NCBI GenBank assembly: GCA_030642865.1
Contig: DAOWMW010000021.1
Location: forward strand, 1-10,665
Direction of reading: 5' to 3'
DNA length: 10,665 bases
From: Desulfobacteraceae bacterium
GTDB taxonomy: Bacteria; Desulfobacterota; Desulfobacteria; Desulfobacterales; BuS5
The notes beneath the pieces were generated by a model. The model saw nothing but the letters and a program-made list of their open reading frames with translations, did no database searches and was not told the origin of the DNA. A program made the position numbers and the translations under genes. Below are positions 5,656 to 10,665 of this stretch, one piece after another (the first letter of the stretch is position 1; each line of letters opens with the position of its first letter).

Positions 5656-6678
5656 ATGCAAACAAAAAATATAAAATTACATAAAGCTACAGGCTTTTTT
5701 TTTCTTCTTTTTTTTTTAATCGGGTGCAGTTCCGAAAAAGAAATTTTAATTTCCGGCACCACCATGGATACGGGTTATCATATCAAGCTCATTACCCATG
5801 GTTTTCGTAATACCGGAAATATTAAAAAGAAAATTGATGAATCCCTTGAAAAAATAAATGAAAGTATGTCCATCTATAGAAAGGGGAGTGAAATCAGCAG
5901 ATTTAATGCATTGGAGAGCACATGGGAAAAATTTTATATTTCTGATGATTTTATGGCTGTTCTCTGCATGGGTGAAAAAATTTATAAACTTTCCAATGGT
6001 TCATGGGACTGTACAATAAAGCCCCTTGTGCAGTTATGGGGATTTGAGGGAGATGGAAAAATTAAATCTATTCCATTAGAAAAAAAGATTGAAATCCTTT
6101 TGCCTGAAATCGGTTTTAGTCATATTATCATTTCAAAGGATGGATATTTAAAAAAAAAAAAGAAATCAATAACTTTGGATATGGCTTCTATTGCCAAAGG
6201 CTATGCTGTTGACAGAGTATCTGCACTTATCAAATCCTTAAATATAAAAAATTTTCTTGTGGAGATAGGCGGCGAAGTGTATGCTTCCGGTGTAAGGATA
6301 GATGGAAAAAAGTGGAAGGTGGGAATAAACCGACCCGAGAAAAAAGGATCCTTTGATCAGATATACAAAGTTGTACCTTTAACAAACAGAGCCCTTGCCA
6401 CGAGCGGTGATTATAGAAATTATTTTGAATATAATGGAAAAAGTTATTCCCACATCTTAGATCCAAAAACTGGTTATCCTGTTACCAATAATATTGTCAG
6501 TGTTTCTATCATGGCAGATTCCTGTGCTCTGGCAGATGGTTTTGCCACCGCAGTTATGGTTTTGGGTCGTTGCAAAGGGCTTGAACTCATTAATTCTGTT
6601 AATGGTATGGAGTGTCTGATAATTGTAAAAGATAAAAATGGTGGTTTAATCGATTATTATTCAAACGGGTTTTTATAA
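5656..6678 (+). CDS. apbE: FAD:protein FMN transferase, lipoprotein (ApbE)
   Basis: ApbE moves FMN from FAD onto a threonine of target flavoproteins such as RnfG/RnfD and NqrB/NqrC, acting outside the inner membrane with magnesium. The 340-residue length is usual. A lipoprotein signal (residues 1-24) has a phenylalanine-rich core and lipobox LIGC, so C24 is lipidated; serine at +2 suggests transfer to the outer membrane. Family motifs follow: DMASIAKGYAVD (175-186), VEIGGE (202-207), ATSGDYRNYF (248-257), SHILDPKTGYP (265-275) and ADGFATAVMVLG (293-304), with D294 and T298 as metal-site residues. No strong Shine-Dalgarno precedes the ATG. The stop overlaps the pyrR start (TAATG). Its flavoprotein partners are not in the window. 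An A12 run (6150-6161) inside the gene is slippage-prone. Confidence 0.95.
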   Translation: MQTKNIKLHKATGFFFLLFFLIGCSSEKEILISGTTMDTGYHIKLITHGFRNTGNIKKKIDESLEKINESMSIYRKGSEISRFNALESTWEKFYISDDFMAVLCMGEKIYKLSNGSWDCTIKPLVQLWGFEGDGKIKSIPLEKKIEILLPEIGFSHIIISKDGYLKKKKKSITLDMASIAKGYAVDRVSALIKSLNIKNFLVEIGGEVYASGVRIDGKKWKVGINRPEKKGSFDQIYKVVPLTNRALATSGDYRNYFEYNGKSYSHILDPKTGYPVTNNIVSVSIMADSCALADGFATAVMVLGRCKGLELINSVNGMECLIIVKDKNGGLIDYYSNGFL

Positions 6679-7205
6679 TGGAAAAGTCGATGGAATTTCT
6701 GAATGCGTCGGATATTGATCATGTTCTTGCAGAAATGACTCATAGAATTCTTAAAGTGCATAAGGGAGCTGATCACCTTGCCCTTATCGGTATTCATACC
6801 CGCGGAGTCTATGTCGCCCAGCGGATCGCTTTAAAAATTTATGAAATTGAAGGAATAAATATTGCAACAGGGAGTATCGATATCACCATGTATCGTGATG
6901 ACTGGACAATGATCAGCAGTCATCCGGTGGTACAGGCAACGAACATCCCATTTTCCGTTGACGGCAAGACGCTTATATTAGTTGACGATGTACTCTTTAC
7001 AGGGCGTACTGTAAGAGCTGCAATGGATGCTGTTATAGATTTTGGGAGACCTGACCGAATCGAGCTTGCCGTCCTCATAGACCGGGGATTCAGGGAATTA
7101 CCGATTCAGGCAGATTATGTTGGAAAATTTATCAAAACAAGACGGGATGAAACCATTAATGTGCTTATGCTGGAAAAAGACGGCATTGACAGCGTGGTTT
7201 CATAA
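6678..7205 (+). CDS. pyrR: PyrR: pyrimidine operon regulator / uracil phosphoribosyltransferase
   Basis: A 175-residue type I phosphoribosyltransferase of the PyrR family. In other bacteria PyrR binds pyr mRNA attenuators when UMP is high and converts uracil plus PRPP to UMP. The PRPP loop LILVDDVLFTGRT is at 99-111 (D103, D104, T108-T111). The N-terminal GIHTRGVYVAQRIA segment (38-51) and SIDITMYRDDW (66-76) are PyrR hallmarks that separate it from Upp. Length is normal. The ATG shares a base with the apbE stop, so translation is coupled; a second ATG is at codon 5. No pyr biosynthetic gene or attenuator is visible nearby, so its RNA-regulatory role here is inferred from the family alone. 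Confidence 0.94.
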   Translation: MEKSMEFLNASDIDHVLAEMTHRILKVHKGADHLALIGIHTRGVYVAQRIALKIYEIEGINIATGSIDITMYRDDWTMISSHPVVQATNIPFSVDGKTLILVDDVLFTGRTVRAAMDAVIDFGRPDRIELAVLIDRGFRELPIQADYVGKFIKTRRDETINVLMLEKDGIDSVVS

Positions 7206-7210
7206 TTTTT

Positions 7211-7711
7211 ATGGGAACAGAAAATCATAGAAAAAATGCTCCGGCAAAATTAAAGATTGGTATAATTACTGTATCATCCACAAGAACACTGGAAAATGAT
7301 AAAAGTGGAGCATGGATGAAAAAAAGTTCCAAAAAAGAAGGGCATACAGTGGTGTTTAATGGAGTTATACCTGATGATGCTTCAATAATTACCCAAACTG
7401 TCCTGGGGGTCATGCAAAATGAAAAGCCTCATGCAATACTCATAACCGGTGGTACAGGGATAAGCAGCAGTGATGTTACAATTGAAGCGGTCAGCCCATT
7501 GTTTACAAAGAAACTTCCGGGATTTGCTGCTATTTTTGCACAACTTAGTTATGAACAGATAGATTCAGCAGCAATATTGTCAAGGGCAGCAGCAGGTATT
7601 TCCGGCAAAGTATCTATTTTTTGTATCCCAGGGAGTCTTAAAGCGTGTAAGCTGGCCTGCAGAGCTCTTATTTTCCCTGAACTTGGACATATTGCCGGGC
7701 ACATTCTTTAA
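7211..7711 (+). CDS. MoaB/MogA-family molybdopterin adenylyltransferase
   Basis: A 166-residue protein of the molybdopterin-binding fold. Family members adenylate molybdopterin before metal insertion, the penultimate step in making molybdenum/tungsten cofactor, in the cytoplasm. Visible: N-terminal strand IGIITVSSTR with the following DKSG (16-33), the substrate loop LITGGTGISSSDVTIEA (77-93), PGF (103-105), the helix SYEQIDSAAILSRAAAG (113-129) as in MoaB, and the C-terminal CIPGSLKA (138-145). A serine occupies the position before the aspartate of the GGTG...D loop where many relatives have arginine. The gene starts 5 bp after the pyrR stop without a clear Shine-Dalgarno, so it probably relies on coupling. 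Its stop codon overlaps the target duplication of a miniature element. MoaB versus MogA cannot be settled. Confidence 0.9.
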   Translation: MGTENHRKNAPAKLKIGIITVSSTRTLENDKSGAWMKKSSKKEGHTVVFNGVIPDDASIITQTVLGVMQNEKPHAILITGGTGISSSDVTIEAVSPLFTKKLPGFAAIFAQLSYEQIDSAAILSRAAAGISGKVSIFCIPGSLKACKLACRALIFPELGHIAGHIL

Positions 7712-7717
7712 TTTTTT
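7710..7717. repeat. target-site duplication, left copy (AATTTTTT)
   Basis: The octamer directly before the GTAA end of the 68-bp element; its first two bases are the last two of the moaB TAA. The identical octamer is at 7786-7793 directly after the element. The A/T-rich sequence makes chance agreement somewhat easier, but the exact adjacency at both ends is hard to explain otherwise. Confidence 0.75.
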
Positions 7718-7785
7718 GTAACTATTCAGCCAATATCTACAATAACAGGTTGCAATATACTGAATCAGTATAGCTGAGTAGTTAC
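7718..7785 (+). mobile_element. 68-bp miniature inverted-repeat element, copy 2 with 8-bp target duplication
   Basis: Ends GTAACTATTCAGC (7718-7730) and GCTGAGTAGTTAC (7773-7785) are inverted repeats matching at 12 of 13 positions. The element is bounded on both sides by the same octamer AATTTTTT (7710-7717 and 7786-7793), a perfect target-site duplication. A 17-bp palindrome TATACTGA-A-TCAGTATA fills 7756-7772. IS66-family elements are known to have ends starting GTAA and to make 8-bp duplications, so I infer a non-autonomous IS66-type element. It inserted at the moaB stop codon. An inverted, 10-bp shorter copy lies at 3540-3597. Confidence 0.82.
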
Positions 7786-7830
7786 AATTTTTTATGTGAA
7801 CATCTATATTTTTAATCATTATTGTCGGTT

Positions 7831-7850
7831 AGGAAATCGCAAGAAACAAA
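7831..7850 (+). repeat. 20-bp direct repeat, copy upstream of selD
   Basis: AGGAAATCGCAAGAAACAAA here and AGGAAATTGCAAGAAACAAA at 8991-9010 differ at one base and have the same orientation. This copy ends 72 bp before the selD ATG. Confidence 0.65.
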
Positions 7851-7922
7851 ATACTTAAAAGTTTAATTACGCAAGATTCTAACAGGACACTGCTGATTTT
7901 TAACAGGATTCAAAAATAGAAT

Positions 7923-8975
7923 ATGCAAAATTTAAAATCGCTTCGGCTCACAGAAACAGTTACGGCTGCGGGGTGAGCATCTAAAATATCTCCAGGGGAC
8001 CTGGAGAAAGTTTTATCCGGCCTTAAAATTCCAGGGGATCCGAATCTGATTGTGGGGCTTAAACGGCCCGACGATGCAGGTGTGTATAAAATCACCGATG
8101 ATATTGCAATAATTCAGACTGTTGATTTCTTTACCCCTGTGGTGGATGATCCTTTTACCTTTGGCCAGATAGCAGCAGCAAATGCATTGAGTGATGTTTA
8201 TGCCATGGGTGGTGTTCCAAAAACCGCCATGAATATTGTCTGCTTTCCCTCTAAAAAAATGGATCTGTCCATTTTACGAAGCATTATTGAGGGTGGTTTG
8301 GACAAAATCAAAGAAGCAGGGGTGGTTCTTGTGGGCGGTCACAGCGTGGAAGATAAGGAAATAAAATACGGTCTGTCTGTGACCGGCTTTATACATCCTG
8401 CACGAATACTTACAAAAAAGAATATAAAAGCAGGTGATAATCTGGTACTTACAAAACCCCTGGGATCCGGGATTGTAAATACCGCGGTAAAGGGCGGGCG
8501 GGCATCACCTGAAAGTATAAAAAAAGTTATAAAAATTATGGTGGCTCTTAACAAGAATGCTGCAGATACCATGACCAGGTTTAATGTTCACGCATGTACC
8601 GATATTACAGGTTTCGGCCTTGTGGGTCATATGTCGGAAATGGTAAGTGACTCGGAATTAGGGTTTGAAATATTTGCCAATAGCGTCCCTGTAATTCAGG
8701 ATGCTCTTTATTATGCACAAATGGGCTTACTCCCTGGGGGGGCCCATGAAAATATGAAATTTTACAAGAATCTGGTTAAAATTATGCCGGAGGTGGACCC
8801 CATTGTTTGTGATACATTTTTTGATCCCCAGACTTCAGGGGGGCTTTTAATTGCAGTGGACCAAAAAGAGACAGACGCTCTTTTAACAGACCTGGAAAAA
8901 AATGGAGTGGAATCGGCCGCTGTTATAGGGAATGTAATAAAATCCACCGGTTTGAAAATTATTATAAATAAATAA
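7923..8975 (+). CDS. selD: selenide, water dikinase SelD, a selenocysteine protein (TGA read at 7974-7976)
   Basis: SelD makes selenophosphate from selenide and ATP, the selenium donor for selenocysteine and selenouridine. The frame starts at ATG 7923 and is open except for TGA at codon 18. The surrounding peptide, RLTETVTAAG-Sec-ASKISPGDLEKVL, matches SelD N-termini, where this position is the catalytic Cys or Sec; the essential lysine follows as K21. Then come RPDDAGVY (48-55), TVDFFTP (66-72), a NALSDVYAMGG helix (87-97), GGHSVE (138-143) and the C-terminal DPQTSGG segment. Read this way it is 350 residues, the family's length. The first ordinary start after the TGA (GTG 8052) would drop 43 residues, including the active site. 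An AGGA sits 14 bp before the ATG, rather far; a TAG just upstream rules out earlier starts. Confidence 0.95.
7982..8015 (+). promoter_or_regulatory. bacterial SECIS-like hairpin within selD mRNA
   Basis: A perfect 6-bp stem, CTCCAG (7990-7995) with CTGGAG (8001-8006), closes a GGGAC loop. An outer TAAAA/TTTTA pairing (7982-7986 with 8011-8015) extends it. The loop begins 19 nt after the TGA and opens with G, fitting known bacterial SECIS elements, which need a hairpin with a G-starting apical loop roughly 16-37 nt downstream. It would bind SelB to deliver Sec-tRNA. Confidence 0.8.
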
Positions 8976-8990
8976 TCAGTAGTATGGGGC

Positions 8991-9010
8991 AGGAAATTGC
9001 AAGAAACAAA
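8991..9010 (+). repeat. 20-bp direct repeat, copy downstream of selD
   Basis: Second copy of the word at 7831-7850 (19 of 20 bases identical). It begins 15 bp after the selD stop and ends 96 bp before the small ORF at 9107. Confidence 0.65.
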
Positions 9011-9106
9011 TTTGACACCGATGACCCATGTTGTGACCAACCCCTAAGGATTCGATCGAAAATAAATTCGTAATTTTAAGTATTGCAGTTTCCCCAGGAG
9101 AATAAA

Positions 9107-9181
9107 ATGTATAAATATGATAATATTTCAGGTCGTTATGGCACCATAAAGTATGGTACTTCAAAATATAATTCATTTTAA
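9107..9181 (+). CDS. possible small protein, 24 residues, tyrosine-rich
   Basis: AGGAG (9096-9100) stands 6 bp before an ATG that opens 24 codons ending in TAA. The peptide has five tyrosines and two similar pieces, RYGTIKYGTSKY. Its stop is followed at once by another Shine-Dalgarno and a 5-codon ORF. I do not recognise it. The well-placed ribosome site is the only support; it could be a leader peptide, the start of a decayed gene or chance. Confidence 0.35.
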   Translation: MYKYDNISGRYGTIKYGTSKYNSF

Positions 9182-9195
9182 AAAAAGGAGAAAAA

Positions 9196-9213
9196 ATGAA
9201 AAAACTGGCATGA
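9196..9213 (+). CDS. possible 5-codon leader peptide (MKKLA) overlapping the transposase stub
   Basis: AAAGGAG ending at 9190 precedes ATG 9196 by 5 bp; the frame reads MKKLA then TGA (9211-9213). That TGA overlaps ATG 9210 in an ATGA arrangement, as in translational coupling. The stub itself has no good ribosome site of its own. The leader may instead be a remnant of a signal-peptide start, since the PstS-like protein downstream also begins with MKKL. Confidence 0.3.
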   Translation: MKKLA

Positions 9214-9353
9214 ACCTTGAGTTTTCACATTCTGTAACACAACTAATTGAATCTTTAAATAATCTTATTTTTTCTGAAAAATTTTGTTCCCGTCATAAAA
9301 AAAATCTAAAAAATTTAACCTGCTTTTTTAACAAAGAAAAAACATTACCCTAA
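9210..9353 (+). pseudogene. N-terminal stub of an IS4-type transposase (truncated)
   Basis: 47 residues beginning MNLEFSHSVTQLIESLNN. The pattern LIFSEKFCSRHKK...NKEKTLP resembles the start of IS4-family DDE transposases, in which a SxxFxxRHRKxxKDFTRxRxLPFxxLI block precedes the catalytic domain. The frame ends in TAA right after LP, where the family continues FxxLI, and no DDE domain follows. After the stop the same frame stays open for 24 more codons with no recognisable similarity. I judge it a decayed insertion sequence fragment. Similarity is by eye, so confidence is modest. Confidence 0.45.
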
Positions 9354-9426
9354 CATATTTCCAATAAATTTAAACTATATTTCATTAAAGTTGACGAAAT
9401 CGTAAAAGATCAATTGAGTCTTTCTT

Positions 9427-9450
9427 AAAAGAGTCCTCTCTTTTTTACGG
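9427..9450. other. AT-rich hairpin upstream of the PstS-like gene
   Basis: AAAAGAG (9427-9433), loop TCCT, CTCTTTT (9438-9444) and two more Ts. It has a T-run but a weak stem with few G-C pairs, and lies in the 143-bp gap before the PstS-like gene. It could be a poor terminator or a leader structure. No Pho box of the CTGTCAT type is visible in this gap. Confidence 0.25.
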
Positions 9451-9496
9451 TTTGGTTAATTTAATATTCTTATCAAAAAATTCAGGAGGCAACAAA

Positions 9497-10345
9497 TTGA
9501 AAAAACTCGGAAATGCAATTAAATTTTTCACGGTACTTTCTTTCTTTTTTGTTTTAGCTGTATCCTTTTTTCCACTCGCCATTCCCCAGGCCATTGCCGG
9601 AAATATTGTTATTAAGGGTTCCACAACAGTACTTCCCATTGCACAGAAACTTGCAGAAGCTTACATGAATAAAAATTCTGATATTAAAATTTCACTTTCA
9701 GGGGGCGGTTCAGGTAACGGCATAAAGGCCATTATTGATGGAACCACTGATATCGCAAACAGTTCCAGGTTTATTAAAGACAAGGAAATCAAACTTGCTG
9801 TGAAAAAAGGGGGATATCCCGTCCCTTTTAGTGTTGCTTACGATTGCATCATTCCTGTGGTTCATCCTTCTAACTCAATTGATAATATCAGCATATCCCA
9901 GCTGAAAGCCATATATAAAGGGGAAATTACAAACTGGAAACAACTTGGCGGACAGGATCGTAAAATCGTTGTTATCTCAAGGGACACATCTTCAGGGACC
10001 TATGAGGTGTGGGAAAAAAAAGTTATGAAAAAAGCCAAGGTTTATCCAGGAGCATTACTGCAGGCGTCAAACGGAGCTATACTCCAGGCTGTGGCTAAAA
10101 ATAAAAATGCAATCGGGTATGTGGGGATTGGTTATATGAATAGTATGGTCAAACCGATTACTGTAGATAATGTTGCAGGATCAGTGGAAACAACTTTAAG
10201 TGGAGCATTTCCCATCAGCAGGCCTCTTTTCATGTTTACCAACAAATGGCCTTCGGGTGATGTATCCAGTTTTATTAATTATGTGCTTCACCCTGAAAAG
10301 GGACAAAAGATTGTACGGGACGCCGGATTTGTCCCATTATATTAA
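9497..10345 (+). CDS. PstS-like phosphate-binding periplasmic protein
   Basis: A periplasmic substrate-binding protein of the PstS family, which captures phosphate for an ABC transporter. The start is TTG 9497, set by AGGAGG (9484-9489) 7 bp upstream and by a normal signal peptide: MKKLGNAIKFF, a hydrophobic core, and a likely cut after AIA near residue 34. A TTG at 9452 would add a meaningless 15-residue extension. The mature protein begins NIVIKGSTTVLPIAQ, whose GSTT loop binds phosphate, followed by SGGGSGNGIKA (the second anion loop), YKGEITNWKQLGG and SRDTSSGTYEVWE (the third, helix-dipole site). At 282 residues it is the short PstS type without the long insert of the E. coli protein. 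pstCAB is not in the window; it may lie beyond or be separate. Confidence 0.9.
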   Translation: MKKLGNAIKFFTVLSFFFVLAVSFFPLAIPQAIAGNIVIKGSTTVLPIAQKLAEAYMNKNSDIKISLSGGGSGNGIKAIIDGTTDIANSSRFIKDKEIKLAVKKGGYPVPFSVAYDCIIPVVHPSNSIDNISISQLKAIYKGEITNWKQLGGQDRKIVVISRDTSSGTYEVWEKKVMKKAKVYPGALLQASNGAILQAVAKNKNAIGYVGIGYMNSMVKPITVDNVAGSVETTLSGAFPISRPLFMFTNKWPSGDVSSFINYVLHPEKGQKIVRDAGFVPLY

Positions 10346-10665
10346 TAGCGTGGCTATACTTCACAATCAGTATGGATAAAAAAGGGATGGTTCTAATTTC
10401 GACCATAGACTGAGCTGTGACACCCCACGGACTAAGGGCTATCTCAAAAATAACTTTACATTTTAAGAGTCGATGTATCCTGTCTGACTGCGTTACGAAA
10501 ACCTGGAAATTTTTTGATATTCCCACGTTTTCGCACCTTATCGGGCAGGCTCCTCAATACTTAAAATTGCTAACTTATTTTGGAGCAAACTTTAAGATAA
10601 GCATACAGGCATAAATATTTATAACTTTCTGCAGATAAGATTTACCATACAGCTTTATCTCAAAC
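10346..10665. other. terminal 320 bp: hairpin and repeat, no confident gene
   Basis: Just after the PstS-like stop, CTATACT (10354-10360) can pair with AGTATGG (10369-10375, one G-U), echoing the GCTATACT...CAGTAT hairpin of the miniature elements; no T-run follows, so it is not a clear terminator. The 23-bp repeat follows 70 bp later. A plus-strand frame from GTG 10417 to 10616 (65 codons, ending GANFKISIQA) lacks a ribosome binding site and I do not recognise its product. The segment may be part of a larger repeated block. Confidence 0.4.
10445..10467 (+). repeat. 23-bp direct repeat, copy B
   Basis: Exact second copy of the word at 3682-3704, same orientation. In both places a GCTATACT-type hairpin lies 70-115 bp to the left, suggesting both come from the same kind of larger repeat. 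Confidence 0.75.

Noticed and set aside
3540..7785. A classical composite transposon with the two miniature elements as its ends
   Set aside because: The outer flanks (AAATAAAC on the left, AATTTTTT on the right) do not match, whereas the right element alone has its own perfect duplication, so it inserted singly.
8052..8975. selD beginning at GTG 8052 with 307 residues
   Set aside because: The conserved N-terminus, active site and a good ATG lie upstream in the same frame across a TGA that is best read as selenocysteine.
9452..9496. Longer PstS-like protein from TTG 9452
   Set aside because: The extra 15 codons contain the AGGAGG site itself; the start at 9497 has ideal spacing and opens a normal signal peptide.
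10275..10526. 83-codon minus-strand ORF
   Set aside because: Antisense to the end of the PstS-like gene and crosses the 23-bp repeat; no ribosome site or motif.

Overview
The window is an AT-rich piece of bacterial chromosome. Gene content points to an anaerobic, Gram-negative, sulfate-reducer-like member of the Desulfobacterota, most likely the Desulfobacteraceae/Desulfobacterales. The clues are a selenocysteine-containing selD, a long class II aldolase, a UbiD decarboxylase tail, an outer-membrane-type ApbE lipoprotein and WaaG-like glycosyltransferases. The lineage is inferred; there is no rRNA or other taxonomic marker here.

Left part (1-1114): the 3' end of a UbiD-family decarboxylase gene (+), about 400 bp without a recognisable gene, then tRNA-Lys(CTT) on the minus strand with an encoded CCA and a good promoter. 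Next (1115-3597), on the minus strand, come two family-4-type glycosyltransferases joined by a 4-bp ATGA overlap. They probably build lipopolysaccharide core or another surface glycan. A truncated reading frame upstream of them ends at a short palindromic element.

Centre (3540-7785): two divergent operons share a 118-bp intergenic region. To the left (-) run a class II fructose-bisphosphate-aldolase-like gene and a zinc-ribbon Nudix hydrolase (TAATG overlap). To the right (+) run apbE (FAD:protein FMN transferase lipoprotein), pyrR (TAATG overlap) and a MoaB/MogA gene. The two predicted promoters share one palindromic -35 hexamer and a 7-bp inverted repeat. The outer 3' end of each operon carries a copy of the same 58/68-bp miniature element in opposite orientation. 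The right copy has 13-bp terminal inverted repeats beginning GTAA and a perfect 8-bp target duplication, as expected of a non-autonomous IS66-type element.

Right part (7786-10665): selD is a selenoprotein gene. The real frame begins at 7923 and crosses an in-frame TGA (7974-7976, Sec18), followed by a SECIS-like hairpin; a conventional caller would start at 8052 and lose 43 residues. A nearly identical 20-bp repeat lies on either side of selD. After it come a possible 24-codon ORF, a 5-codon leader-like ORF and the N-terminal stub of what looks like an IS4-type transposase. A PstS-like phosphate-binding protein follows, with a TTG start at 9497. The last 320 bp hold a hairpin and a 23-bp repeat found also at the end of the Nudix gene.

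No complete novel defence or metabolic system is visible. The most informative signals are the recoded selD, the miniature elements with a target duplication, a possible structure hiding a ribosome binding site in the glycosyltransferase operon, and the shared-hexamer divergent promoter.
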